The notes: generated by a model from the letters alone, not told the origin. 64,000 bases of DNA from Adlercreutzia muris (GCF_008831045.1 NZ_WAJS01000001.1:120876-184875), one strand, 5' to 3'; counted from the first letter of the stretch, positions 52,611 through 61,487 are shown. Numbers and translations are program-made.

Positions 52611-53319
52611 CAGCAATCAACCTGAAAGCCAATGGCTCATTGCGTCCGTGTCGTGGGGCAAGGACAGCTTGGCGATGCTCCATTTGCTGCTGGACGAAAA
52701 GAACACGCCAGACCTTAACGAAGTTGTTTTCTTCGATACCGGCATGGAGTTTGAAGCGATCTACCGCGAACGTGACCGTATGTTGCCGGTGCTTGCTTCA
52801 ATGGGCATTGAATACACGGAGTTGAAGCCAAAAGAACCCTTCTTGCACAAGATGTTCGTTCACCCGGTGAAATCGCGCGAGACGGGCGAAATACACAAGT
52901 ACGGCTATGGATGGTGCGGCGGCGCGTGCCGCTGGGGCACTACCGAGAAGACCGCAGCCCTAGACCGCTACGCCGAGGGCAAAGGCGCAATCGTCTACGT
53001 TGGAACTGCGGCGGACGAAGAAAAGCGCCTTGCCAAGCAGCACAAGCCCTATAAGCGCTTCCCGCTTGCGGATTGGGGCTATACCGAAGCGGATTGCTTG
53101 GAATATTGCCGCGCCTACGGTGCCACGTGGGAGCAAGACGGCGTGTGCCTTTATGACGTGCTAGACCGCGTTTCGTGCTGGTGCTGCCGGAACAAGAACC
53201 AACGCGAGTTGAGGGCTATTCACGATCACTTGCCGCGCTACTGGCAACAGTTACTTGCGCTTGAAAGCCGCTTGGGCACCATGAAGAGCAAGCCGCTGCC
53301 TGAAATAGCGGGTGCGTAG
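52603..53319 (+). CDS. PAPS reductase/sulfurtransferase-superfamily PP-loop protein
   Basis: 238 residues from ATG 52603 (GAGG 9 bases before); ATG 52594 is an alternative. An adenosine-PPi-binding PP-loop SVSWGKDSLAML is at about 14-25, then VVFFDTGMEF. Cys-rich stretches follow (WCGGACRWGTTEK and SCWCCRNKNQREL), as in phosphoadenosine phosphosulfate reductase-like and DndC-like proteins. In phages such genes are often linked to DNA base or backbone modification or sulfur metabolism. No partner dnd genes are in the window, so the substrate is unknown. It is followed 2 bp later by the integrase gene. Confidence 0.8.
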   Translation: MSNSNQPESQWLIASVSWGKDSLAMLHLLLDEKNTPDLNEVVFFDTGMEFEAIYRERDRMLPVLASMGIEYTELKPKEPFLHKMFVHPVKSRETGEIHKYGYGWCGGACRWGTTEKTAALDRYAEGKGAIVYVGTAADEEKRLAKQHKPYKRFPLADWGYTEADCLEYCRAYGATWEQDGVCLYDVLDRVSCWCCRNKNQRELRAIHDHLPRYWQQLLALESRLGTMKSKPLPEIAGA

Positions 53320-53321
53320 CC

Positions 53322-54524
53322 ATGAGCGCTTGCAAGGTCAAATGGAGCAAGGCGCGTGAAGTCTGGTACGCACGCCCCTACCTTGGGCAAACGCCAGAAG
53401 GTAAGAAGATACAGCCCTATAGAGAGTTCCCGGCGGCGCACGACGAAGCGGAAGCGCAGGAAATGGCTAACGCTTGGGCGGCTAACCTTACGGCTGACGG
53501 TCTAGTAGCAAGTGCGCTGATTGCCGACCTGCTGGACGATTACACGGCCATGAGGGAGCGCAACGGCGCAAGCCCTAACAGCGTGCGCAGCTATAGGCTA
53601 TTTGCCAAGTATGCCCGGAAGTACCTTGCAACCTCAAACGCCCGTGATTTACGCGTCGCCGACTTCAACCGCTACGAACAACGCTTGATGGTGCCAAAGG
53701 AACTAGGCGGGCAAGGCTTGTCCCGCAATAGCGTTATCAATGTCCATAACTTCATGCGCGGCGCATATAAGTTCTTCGTGAAAGCGGGCATATGCGAAAC
53801 AAACCCGATCATTGACGTTGAGAAGCCAAGCCCTGAACACCACGAAGCGCAAGCGCTCAACATCGGCGATTTCCGCAAGCTGGATGCGCAGTTAAAACCA
53901 CTGCTGAAACCAGAGGTTTTGAACAAGCGGACGTGGCGCAAGGCGCTGAACGCCTTTGCCGCGTGGTTCTCGCTTAGAACCGGCATGAGGGTTGGCGAGG
54001 TGTGCGCGTTGCGTCCGGGCGAGATTTACCGGGCTGCAAAGTACGTCCACGTGGGCGGCACCGTCATTGAGAAGAAGGGCAAGAAGCCCTACAGGCGCGA
54101 CGTTACCAAAGGCCGTAAGTGCCGCAACATCGGCATTACCACAAGCGACATTGAAACCATTGATGCGTTCATGGAACTTCGCCGGTTGTTCTGCGGCGAT
54201 CTGCCGAGCAACGCGCCGTTGCTCACGGTTGATGGCGGCTATCTTCGCCCTAACAGCGTTTCACGCGCATTCACGACGTTTGCCGGAAAAATCGAAATGC
54301 CGCAAGGCTTCGTCTTCCACGACTTGCGGCACACGCACGCAACGTGGCTTCTGACCCACGGCGTAGACCTGAAAACCGTTTCGGAGCGATTGGGGCACGC
54401 AGACGAAGCAACCACGCTTCGCATCTACGCCCACGTCTTGCCGGGACGCGACGCATACGCCGCAAGCGTCTTCGAGCAAGCGGCCATGGAAGCCACGGCA
54501 GACCTTGAAGAGGTGTTGCAATGA
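53322..54524 (+). CDS. Tyrosine recombinase (phage integrase)
   Basis: 400 residues with an N-terminal arm-binding region, a SAM-like core-binding domain (about 62-165) and a catalytic domain. The catalytic set is complete: R223 in RTGMRVGEV, H333-x2-R336 in HDLRHTHATWLL, H359 in LGHADE and nucleophile Y369 in LRIYAH. It lies about 7 kb inside the element, downstream of replication-type genes, whereas integrases usually abut the attachment site. A second, serine-type recombinase stands at the tRNA end. Confidence 0.93.
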   Translation: MSACKVKWSKAREVWYARPYLGQTPEGKKIQPYREFPAAHDEAEAQEMANAWAANLTADGLVASALIADLLDDYTAMRERNGASPNSVRSYRLFAKYARKYLATSNARDLRVADFNRYEQRLMVPKELGGQGLSRNSVINVHNFMRGAYKFFVKAGICETNPIIDVEKPSPEHHEAQALNIGDFRKLDAQLKPLLKPEVLNKRTWRKALNAFAAWFSLRTGMRVGEVCALRPGEIYRAAKYVHVGGTVIEKKGKKPYRRDVTKGRKCRNIGITTSDIETIDAFMELRRLFCGDLPSNAPLLTVDGGYLRPNSVSRAFTTFAGKIEMPQGFVFHDLRHTHATWLLTHGVDLKTVSERLGHADEATTLRIYAHVLPGRDAYAASVFEQAAMEATADLEEVLQ

Positions 54525-54617
54525 AGTTGCAATGGCGCATTTTGAACGCGCACCGCGCACCACCGTAAACGCGCAGGTGCGACACCGAAAAGGCTTTCAA
54601 GACAAACAGCAAGTGAC

Positions 54618-54636
54618 TGATAAGAAGTAATTATCA
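54618..54636. repeat. Inverted repeat after the integrase
   Basis: TGATAA / TTATCA with a 7-bp spacer in an AT-rich spot, 94 bp after the integrase stop. Could be an attachment-site core or operator; not proven. The rest of 54525-54664 has no gene. Confidence 0.45.
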
Positions 54637-54664
54637 AGCACATAGGAAGAAAGAGGGTAAAACG

Positions 54665-54982
54665 ATGGTTCCCGAACTGACCAAAGAACAGAGAATTGCC
54701 AACCTTGAAAAGGCAAAGCAGATGCGCAAGGAACGCACCGAGTTGCGCAGCCAGCTTGCAAGCGGCGTGCTGAACGTCTGCGATCTAATCAACCTTGCAG
54801 AGCGTGGCGACAAGGCGGCATCTGGTATGCGCGTGAAACAGATGATTAGCGCCCTTCCGGGCTACGGCTTCAAGAAGACGCAAGCGCTTATGCACGCGTT
54901 GAGCATCGCCGAAAGCAAGCGCGTTGGCGGTCTTGGCGTGAAGCAAGCCCAAGCGCTCATTGACCGGCTGGGCGGTGAATAG
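54665..54982 (+). CDS. Actinobacterial-type integration host factor (mIHF-like)
   Basis: 105 residues. The C-terminal half (ISALPGYGFKKTQALMHALS, IAESKRVGGLGVKQ) fits the helix-two-turn-helix DNA-binding core of mycobacterial/streptomycete mIHF (typical LPGVGKxxAxxIMExLxIAESRRVRGLG). The N-terminus is the usual basic helix (KAKQMRKERTEL). mIHF is a nucleoid protein first found as the host factor for phage L5 integration. A phage-borne copy next to the integrase suggests the phage brings its own integration cofactor. GAGGGTAAAACG precedes the ATG. Confidence 0.8.
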   Translation: MVPELTKEQRIANLEKAKQMRKERTELRSQLASGVLNVCDLINLAERGDKAASGMRVKQMISALPGYGFKKTQALMHALSIAESKRVGGLGVKQAQALIDRLGGE

Positions 54983-54984
54983 CT

Positions 54985-55389
54985 ATGAGCCTGAACACCT
55001 GCACCATTTCCGGCAACCTTGGCAAGGCCGCTGAACTTCGGTACACGAACAGCCAACTTGCCGTGGTGTCGTTTTCGGTGGCCGTGAACGAGCGACGCAA
55101 GCAAGCCGACGGCAGCTATCAAGATGAAGTGAACTGGCTTGATTGCACCATGTTTGGCAAGCGTGCCGAAGCCCTGCAACCCTACCTTGCGAAGGGCACC
55201 AAGCTTTCGTTGAACGGGCACCTTCACAAGTCAACCTATGAGCGCGACGGCAAGCAGTACAGCCGCGTTGAAATCATCGTTGACGAAGTGGAGTTGATGA
55301 ACGCCCGCCGTGAAGCCCAAGCGCCGGAAGCCATGCCGCCGCAAGCCGTGGAAGCTGCCAGCGTCTATGACAGCGACATACCGTTTTAG
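54985..55389 (+). CDS. ssb: Single-stranded DNA-binding protein
   Basis: 134 residues. OB-fold (NTCTISGNLGKAAELRYTNS, VVSFSVAVNERRK, WLDCTMFGKRAEALQPYL, GTKLSLNGHLHKSTYERDGK) and the acidic C-terminal tip DSDIPF that recruits replication partners. Two bp after the mIHF gene. Likely the phage's own SSB. Confidence 0.94.
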   Translation: MSLNTCTISGNLGKAAELRYTNSQLAVVSFSVAVNERRKQADGSYQDEVNWLDCTMFGKRAEALQPYLAKGTKLSLNGHLHKSTYERDGKQYSRVEIIVDEVELMNARREAQAPEAMPPQAVEAASVYDSDIPF

Positions 55390-55401
55390 GGTTGGTGGCT
55401 T

Positions 55402-55773
55402 ATGCAATGTTTCGTGAGCGGTAGGCGTACCGGCAAGACCACGCGGCTAATCATGCTTTCGCACGACACCGGCATACCGATTTACACGCGCACCGCGCAA
55501 ATGGCGGCGTTCGTGGAGCATCAGGCAAGAACCTTGGGCGTGACGATACCGAAGCCGATTTGCCGGACACCAAAGCTTATAGGCTTGCGCCCAAGCAAAG
55601 TGATCGTGGACGAAGCGGGCGGCGTGCTTGAAGACGTGTTGGGCGCAAAGGTTGTTGCCGCGTCAATCGACGGCGAAGCCCTGAACCCTGCAATACCAGA
55701 CCTTGAAGCAATGGGCTTTCTTGATCTGCTCCGCGCATGGCGCAGGGCACGCAAGCGGAAGGGCAAGCAATGA
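55402..55773 (+). CDS. Small P-loop protein, possible phage NTPase
   Basis: 123 residues. A Walker A-like GRRTGKTTRLIML near the N-terminus and a Walker B-like KVIVDEAGGVLED. Too short for a helicase; reminiscent of small phage ATP-binding helpers. Basic C-terminus. The stop overlaps the next start by 4 bp. Confidence 0.6.
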   Translation: MQCFVSGRRTGKTTRLIMLSHDTGIPIYTRTAQMAAFVEHQARTLGVTIPKPICRTPKLIGLRPSKVIVDEAGGVLEDVLGAKVVAASIDGEALNPAIPDLEAMGFLDLLRAWRRARKRKGKQ

Positions 55774-55940
55774 GCCTTGAAGACTGCGAGAACCGGGGCG
55801 CGGTGCTGGACGGCAAGAAGTGCTTTTGCACGCCGTGGAACTGCTGGACTAACTGCCTTGAAGTTGGGCATTGCATCTATGAGAAATGCCGCAAGCCAAA
55901 GCAAGGCACGCTATTTGACGAAAGCGAGATTGAAGAATGA
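55770..55940 (+). CDS. Small Cys-rich phage protein
   Basis: 56 residues from ATG 55770 with seven Cys (C6, and within KKCFCTPWNCWTNC, GHCIYEKC). Possibly metal-binding. The stop overlaps the dUTPase start by 4 bp. Family unknown. Confidence 0.6.
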   Translation: MSLEDCENRGAVLDGKKCFCTPWNCWTNCLEVGHCIYEKCRKPKQGTLFDESEIEE

Positions 55941-56374
55941 TTGGACGCAAAATGAACGTGAGACTTTTGGACGGCGCGGAACTGCCGCGCTATGCGCACG
56001 ACGGTGACGCGGGGCTAGACCTTCGCATTACCCACGACGTGACACTAGAGCCGGGGGCGCGTGCTACCGTTGGCACGGGTCTTGCGGTTGAGATTCCGCA
56101 AGGGTGCGTGGGGCTGGTGTTCCCGCGAAGCGGCCTTGCAAGCAAGCACGGCATCACGCTTTCAAACAGCGTGGGCGTGATTGATTCGGGCTATCGCGGA
56201 GAGATCGGCGCAACGCTGCTGAACCAGTCGGACGAAACCACCACGCTTGATGCGGGCACGCGCGTTTGCCAGCTTATCGTTATGCCGTTCGTTCCGTGCG
56301 AGTTGGTGCCCTGCGAAGAGTTGACCGAGACAGAGCGCGGGGCGGCTGGCTTCGGCAGCACCGGCATTGCGTAG
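55937..56374 (+). CDS. dut: dUTP diphosphatase
   Basis: 145 residues, the trimeric dUTPase fold. All five family motifs can be seen: DAGLDL, FPRSGLASKHG, GVIDSGYRGEIG, RVCQLIVMP, and the C-terminal RGAAGFGSTG. Lowers dUTP to protect phage DNA from uracil. An internal ATG at 55952 is a possible alternative start. Confidence 0.95.
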   Translation: MIGRKMNVRLLDGAELPRYAHDGDAGLDLRITHDVTLEPGARATVGTGLAVEIPQGCVGLVFPRSGLASKHGITLSNSVGVIDSGYRGEIGATLLNQSDETTTLDAGTRVCQLIVMPFVPCELVPCEELTETERGAAGFGSTGIA

Positions 56375-56382
56375 GTGAAGCC

Positions 56383-56829
56383 ATGAGAGCGCAAGAATAC
56401 TTTGAACAGGTGCGCGAAGCCGTGTTGGAGATTGAGCGCTCAAAGGAAATGTTGGCACGAATGTTGGCATCAGAGGGCGCGAAGATACAGCGCTACGGTG
56501 AGCAGCAGGGCAACGGCAACAGCGATGCGATGGACAGGGTTAACCGGCGCATTGAGTTTGAGCAGAGATTACAACGCAGAATCAACGAAGCATCGGAAAT
56601 GCTGGACGAAGCAACCGCGCTACTGTACGGCGACGATGACCACGGCGGCTTGGCGAAGCTGAAAGGCAACCGCTACGCTGACGTGCTTTGCATGGCCTAT
56701 TGCCAAGCGATGGCATGGCATGAGGTTGCCGAGGTCATGCGCTGTTCGCAACAGTGGTGCCGCGAACTTTCGCGGGCTGGGTTCAAGTATATTGACGAAG
56801 CGGGCTTTGCGAAATTGAAGACCGCTTGA
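56383..56829 (+). CDS. DUF1492/RinA-like phage late regulator
   Basis: 148 residues from ATG 56383. Helical N-terminus (YFEQVREAVLEIERSKEMLA) and a C-terminal sigma-4-like HTH (LCMAYCQAMAWHEVAEVMRC, SQQWCRELSRAGFKYI). The position at the end of the early operon, just before a strong promoter and the packaging genes, matches phage late-gene activators of the RinA/ArpU/DUF1492 type. Expected to control the promoter at 56841. Confidence 0.75.
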   Translation: MRAQEYFEQVREAVLEIERSKEMLARMLASEGAKIQRYGEQQGNGNSDAMDRVNRRIEFEQRLQRRINEASEMLDEATALLYGDDDHGGLAKLKGNRYADVLCMAYCQAMAWHEVAEVMRCSQQWCRELSRAGFKYIDEAGFAKLKTA

Positions 56830-56840
56830 AAAGATTTTAC

Positions 56841-56870
56841 TTGCGTCCACTTTCCGACTTCTGCTAAAGT
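56841..56870 (+). promoter_or_regulatory. Putative late promoter
   Basis: TTGCGT (56841-56846), 18 bp, TAAAGT (56865-56870) preceded by TGC (extended -10). It lies directly after the late-regulator gene and before the packaging/structural operon. Confidence 0.6.
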
Positions 56871-56897
56871 TCGCTAAGGTGGTTAGAACTATGCAAA

Positions 56898-56932
56898 GCG
56901 TCACGGACTTAGAGCCGTGGCGCTTTTTCTTT
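56898..56932 (+). terminator. Terminator just downstream of the late promoter
   Basis: Stem GCGTCACGG / CCGTGGCGC (one G-U) with loop ACTTAGAG, followed by TTTTTCTTTT. Transcripts from the promoter at 56841 would stop after about 55 nt unless anti-terminated. Confidence 0.8.
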
Positions 56933-56946
56933 TGGGGTGGTGGCGC

Positions 56947-57264
56947 ATGGCTAAACCGTTTAGTGACGCGTTCTATCATTCCAAGGCTTGGGAGCGTGCG
57001 CGGGAAGATGCGCTAAAGCGCGATAGCTACTTGTGCCAACGCTGCCTTGCCAATGGAGAGATCACACCGGCAACGATGGTTCACCATATCGAAGAACTGA
57101 CACCGGCCAACATCGACAACCCGGACATTACTTGCGGCCTTGATAACTTGGTCAGCCTTTGCGACCTATGCCACAAGAAAACGCACGGGTGGGCGCGTGC
57201 CGGTGCGACCCGTCAAGGGCTTGCGTTTGATGCCGACGGCAACTTGATTTGCCTTGCCGAATGA
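56947..57264 (+). CDS. Phage HNH endonuclease
   Basis: 105 residues from ATG 56947. HNH motif: CQRCLANGEI, VHHIEELTPANIDNPD, LDNLVSLCDLCHKKTHG, with a zinc site from two CxxC pairs. In HK97-type phages this gene precedes terminase and is needed for DNA packaging/cos cleavage. Confidence 0.92.
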   Translation: MAKPFSDAFYHSKAWERAREDALKRDSYLCQRCLANGEITPATMVHHIEELTPANIDNPDITCGLDNLVSLCDLCHKKTHGWARAGATRQGLAFDADGNLICLAE

Positions 57265-57430
57265 TCGGCGCGACGAGAAACGCAAACCAAAGGAAAAATT
57301 ACAGAACACAAAACAGCAGGTCAGGGCGGCGGGCAATCCCCCCGGTTTGAATCTGCGCAATGATTCCTTGGGCACCAACGCCGGGAGTCAATTTTATTCG
57401 TGCGCCGACTTTTCAAAGGGGGGTGGTCTT

Positions 57431-57856
57431 GTGAAGAAAGAAAAAGTATGCGATAGTTCGCAAGTTTCGGGCAAAGTTGCCGAGAGTAAGCCGAAGCGCA
57501 AGCCCGCCACCCCGCAAGCGAGGGTTGACAGCGAGTTGCGCAAGCTTCAACGCCTTACCAAAGACGCGATACCAGAGGACAAGCGCAACGTTGTGCTTGG
57601 GATGCTTCCCAACCTTGCGTTCATGAAGTACAAGTTGGACGAAGCCCGCAAAGATTTGCTTTATGAAAGCATCTACACCGAGTATGACAACGGCGGCGGG
57701 CAATCGGGCTTGCGCGAGCATCCCGGCTTTCAGGCATACAACAAACTTTTCACTACGTTTCAGCGCGGCATCAAGCAGCTTTGCGACATGATGCCGACCG
57801 GCGCGGCGGCTGCTGATGCGCTCACGGACTACCTAGCTGAAACGCGCTATGACTAA
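57431..57856 (+). CDS. Terminase small subunit (P27-like)
   Basis: 141 residues from GTG 57431, which follows a strong AAAGGGGGG. Basic N-terminus (SKPKRKPATPQARVDSEL), helical middle, and LREHPGFQAYNKLFTTFQRG typical of P27-family small terminases that recognise phage DNA. Overlaps the large subunit by 8 bp. The 166 bp before it are open in frame but lack a start with a ribosome site. Confidence 0.82.
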   Translation: MKKEKVCDSSQVSGKVAESKPKRKPATPQARVDSELRKLQRLTKDAIPEDKRNVVLGMLPNLAFMKYKLDEARKDLLYESIYTEYDNGGGQSGLREHPGFQAYNKLFTTFQRGIKQLCDMMPTGAAAADALTDYLAETRYD

Positions 57857-59567
57857 GGCCGCTAAGGCTGGGCGGTGCGAGAAAGCTATACGTGAATATT
57901 TCGGCGGCGTGCTGGACGGGTCTATAACGGCCTGTCGCAAGATCAAGCAGGTAGCTGCAAAGATTATGCGCGACATGGACAACAAAGACCCGCTTTATCC
58001 GTACCATTTCCGCGAAGAGTACGCACAGAAGCACGTTAACTTCATTGAACGCTTTTGCCGCCTACCATCCGGCAAGCTTGGGCACGCTTTCAAGCTGGAA
58101 TTGTTTCAACTTGCCATTCTGTCCGTGATTTTCGGCTTCGTTGACGCAGAGGGCTTGCGGCAGTACCGCGAAGTGCTTTGGGTCATGGGCAGGAAGAACG
58201 GAAAGACCGCGCTTGCGTCCGCAATCGAAATTGACTTGCAGGTGAACGATGACGAGGGCGCACCAGAGGTCTACAACGTCGCAACCGCCCACGATCAGGC
58301 GGCTAAGGGCTTCAACAACGCTTGGCGCATGATTAAAACGTCACCGGCGCTGTCAAAGCACATTCGCAAGCGCGTGAGCGACCTATATTGCGATTTGAAC
58401 ATGGGCACCATCAAGGCGCTTAGCGCAAACACGAACCACCTTGACGGCTTGGACGTGTCGGGCGCGATCATCGACGAGTTGGCGGCCATGCGAAACCGCG
58501 ACTTGTACGACCTGACCATACAAGGCACGTCGGCGCGTAGGCAACCGCTGGTTTTGGAGATCACAACCAACGGTTTTGTTCGCGCTGGCATCTTCGATGC
58601 TCAATACCAGTACGCCGCGAAGTGGCTTGACGGTCAGGCAACCGGCACGGACGCGGAACGCTTCATTGCGTTCATCTACGAATTGGACGAACGCGAGGAA
58701 TGGGAGCATGAACCGGCTTGGGTCAAGGCGAATCCGGGCTTAGGCACTATCAAATCACTGCCAGCGCTTCGCAAGAACGTGAGCAAGGCCAAGAACGACC
58801 CTACGTTTCTGCCGACGCTGCTTGTTAAGGATTTCAACCTGATTGAGAACCAAAGCCAAGCTTGGCTTACATGGTCAGAGATTCACAACGACGCGACATT
58901 TGACCCGTCGGACGGCTTCACATATGCGATTCTGGGCGTTGACGCTTCGGACACTACCGACCTTACGGCGGCGTGTCTGCTCATGCAGCGCCCAAACGAC
59001 CCGAACATATACGCGCTGCACATGGCGTGGATTCCGCAACGTGCGCTAGAGCAAGCGGAGCGCGAGGGACGGCGCGGCGGGCGCGACGGCGTGCCCTATG
59101 ATGCGTGGATTGCCAACGGCTACTTGCGCACGTGCCCAACGCCGATTATCGACAAACGCACGGTGCTTGATTGGGTGGCCGAGATTCAGCAGAAATACGG
59201 CATCTATGCCGTTGCTTGCGGCTATGACCCGTGGCATATGCGCGACGTGCCGACCGTGGAAGCTTACGAAGGGTACTTTGGCGCTGACTACTTCCGGCGC
59301 GTCGTGCAGGGTGCGCAAACCCTGTCAATGCCCATGAAGGAACTGCGGGCGCTTTACCGGGAGAACCGAATAGTTGACAACGCCAACCCAATTGCGGAGT
59401 GGTGCCGCTCAAACGTGGCCGTCAGATCGGACGCGAACGGCAACATTGCGCCGGACAAGAAGAACCAAGACCCGCGCAACCGCATTGACGCATGGGCGGC
59501 GGAGTGTGACGCGTTCGTAGTCCTTAAAGACATGGCCGACGAATACCAATCGATGATAGGGGGCTGA
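57849..59567 (+). CDS. Terminase large subunit
   Basis: 572 residues. ATPase domain with Walker A-type GRKNGKTALAS (about 112-122) and acidic Walker B LDVSGAIIDELAAM; nuclease domain with VDASDTTDLTAACLL and a C-terminal DPRNRIDAWAAECDAF. Typical of the HK97-like/Terminase_1 class. Packages DNA into proheads through the portal. Confidence 0.95.
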   Translation: MTKAAKAGRCEKAIREYFGGVLDGSITACRKIKQVAAKIMRDMDNKDPLYPYHFREEYAQKHVNFIERFCRLPSGKLGHAFKLELFQLAILSVIFGFVDAEGLRQYREVLWVMGRKNGKTALASAIEIDLQVNDDEGAPEVYNVATAHDQAAKGFNNAWRMIKTSPALSKHIRKRVSDLYCDLNMGTIKALSANTNHLDGLDVSGAIIDELAAMRNRDLYDLTIQGTSARRQPLVLEITTNGFVRAGIFDAQYQYAAKWLDGQATGTDAERFIAFIYELDEREEWEHEPAWVKANPGLGTIKSLPALRKNVSKAKNDPTFLPTLLVKDFNLIENQSQAWLTWSEIHNDATFDPSDGFTYAILGVDASDTTDLTAACLLMQRPNDPNIYALHMAWIPQRALEQAEREGRRGGRDGVPYDAWIANGYLRTCPTPIIDKRTVLDWVAEIQQKYGIYAVACGYDPWHMRDVPTVEAYEGYFGADYFRRVVQGAQTLSMPMKELRALYRENRIVDNANPIAEWCRSNVAVRSDANGNIAPDKKNQDPRNRIDAWAAECDAFVVLKDMADEYQSMIGG

Positions 59568-59571
59568 AACC

Positions 59572-60852
59572 TTGGCAAGACTGAAACCGCGCTTGCGCTC
59601 AATGTTCGATTCCGTGTTTCACGGCAAGCAGATGCAAGCCGTAAACGGCTACTTCTCAACGTTCACGGCCTACCAACCAAGCTTCACCACTTGGACGGGC
59701 GGCATTTACGAAGCGGAGTTGACGCGCTCAATCATCGAGAGCGGCGCGAACCACGCAAGCAAGCTGAAACCAGAGGTGAGCGGCACCGCGCAGAGCCACG
59801 CCACGGCTTCGCTGGCCTACCAGCCCAACCCGTGGATGACAACGCCGCAGTTCATCAAGCGCATTTACACCATGTTGCAGGTGAACGACACGGCGTTGAT
59901 TATTCCGCTGTTCGCCGATGACAACACAACGCACGTTGGCTATTACCCGGTGTTGCCGAGCAAATGCACGGCCTATGACGTGGGCGGCGAACTTTGGTTG
60001 AAGCTGGACTTTCCGACTTCTGAAAGCGTGTACGTGGAATGGTCACGCGTCGGCGTTATGACGCGCCACCAGTACCGAAGTGATCTTTTCGGCGACGGCA
60101 CCAACGTGCTTAATCCAACGCTAGAACTGATGCACGCGCAGACCGAAGGGGAAATGAACGCCATTAAGCAAGGCGCTTTCATCCGCTTTATAGGCAAGTT
60201 GAGCCAGAACCGCAACGACAAGGACAGGGAACAGGCCGCAAAGGACTTCAACAAGCAGCTTGACCCGTCTAACGCGGGCGGCATCGCCGTGTATGACCGT
60301 ATCTTTGACGATGTGAAGCAGATTACGCCGTCAAGCTACACGGTTGACGCGGCGCAGATGGAGCGCATCGAGAAGAGCGCCTATAGGTTCTTCGGTACCA
60401 ACGAAGATGTGGTGCTGAACAAGGCGAACGAGGACACCTATAACGCGTTCTATGAAGGGAACATTGAGACGTTCGCCGTTCAGCTTGGCTACGTGCTAAC
60501 CGCGATGACCTACAGCAGGAACGAGATTGCCCACGGAAACGAAATCATGTTTTCGGCAAACCGCTTGGAGTTCGCCAGCAACACCACGAAGCTTGCCGTT
60601 TCAACGGCGCTTTTCGACCGTGGAATCTGGAACGGCAACCAAGTTGCCGACGTGTTCCAATCGCCGCACTACGAGGGCGGCGAGCGCCACGTAATCCGTG
60701 GCGAGTATATCGACCTTGGGTTGATTAGCGAGCATACGGCAGAGCAAGCCGCGAGCGCCGCGCAGACCAACGCCAACATTGCGCTTTCAGAGCAGATAGG
60801 CGCACCAAAGGACAAGGGACAAGGGGGCAACGATGCCAAGCAAGCCGAATGA
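59572..60852 (+). CDS. Portal protein (HK97 family)
   Basis: 426 residues from TTG 59572 (GGGGG upstream). NHASKLKPEVSG, then NPWMTTPQFIKRIYTMLQVN and PSNAGGIAVYDRIFDDVKQI match phage portals. A dodecameric ring at the capsid vertex for DNA entry. Gln/Asn-rich tail overlaps the protease start by 20 bp. Confidence 0.92.
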   Translation: MARLKPRLRSMFDSVFHGKQMQAVNGYFSTFTAYQPSFTTWTGGIYEAELTRSIIESGANHASKLKPEVSGTAQSHATASLAYQPNPWMTTPQFIKRIYTMLQVNDTALIIPLFADDNTTHVGYYPVLPSKCTAYDVGGELWLKLDFPTSESVYVEWSRVGVMTRHQYRSDLFGDGTNVLNPTLELMHAQTEGEMNAIKQGAFIRFIGKLSQNRNDKDREQAAKDFNKQLDPSNAGGIAVYDRIFDDVKQITPSSYTVDAAQMERIEKSAYRFFGTNEDVVLNKANEDTYNAFYEGNIETFAVQLGYVLTAMTYSRNEIAHGNEIMFSANRLEFASNTTKLAVSTALFDRGIWNGNQVADVFQSPHYEGGERHVIRGEYIDLGLISEHTAEQAASAAQTNANIALSEQIGAPKDKGQGGNDAKQAE

Positions 60853-61483
60853 AAGACAGTACCGAACATTGACCGCCACGCTCGCGCCGCTCAAACGCGC
60901 AGACGAGGGCGGCGAAGAGCCGAAGAAGCGCTTTGACAGTGATTACTACGTCGAGGGCTACGCAAGCACGTTCAATGACCCCTACCCCATCTATTGCGAC
61001 TTCGCGGGCAACGAGTATTTTGAGATCATCAGCCCCGATGCTTTCCGCGAAGCCGATATGTCGGACGTGATTTTGCAGTACGACCACGAATGGCGCGTGT
61101 ACGCCCGCACGAGTAACGGCACGCTGCTTATCGAGCCGGACGAACACGGCTTGTTCATCGCCGCCGACCTGTCGCGCAGCCAAGCATCGCGCGAGCTTTA
61201 CGAAGAGATAGCCGCCGGACTTATCACGCGTATGTCATGGGCGTTCACCGTGGCCGCTGACGAGTTCGACAGGGAAACCCGCACTACCACTATTACGCGG
61301 GTCAAAAAGGTTTTCGACGTGTCGGCGGTGAGCCTTCCGGCTGACCCCAACACCGAGATTAGCGCACGCAACTTGCTTAACGGAGAGATTAAGCAGACGC
61401 GCAAGGAGTTTGCGCGGCGGCGCATGACGCACGCGAGAGCGTGCGCCGTAATGGCAATTGCAAACGCAAGAAAGAAAGGCTAG
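60833..61483 (+). CDS. Prohead protease (HK97 gp4-like)
   Basis: 216 residues. VEGYASTFNDPYPIYCDFAG at the start of the fold, catalytic His in QYDHEW and Ser in ITRMSWAF, as in HK97/U9-type proteases that trim the scaffold during capsid maturation. Basic C-terminal tail. Four bp before the capsid gene. Confidence 0.92.
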   Translation: MPSKPNERQYRTLTATLAPLKRADEGGEEPKKRFDSDYYVEGYASTFNDPYPIYCDFAGNEYFEIISPDAFREADMSDVILQYDHEWRVYARTSNGTLLIEPDEHGLFIAADLSRSQASRELYEEIAAGLITRMSWAFTVAADEFDRETRTTTITRVKKVFDVSAVSLPADPNTEISARNLLNGEIKQTRKEFARRRMTHARACAVMAIANARKKG

Positions 61484-61487
61484 AACC

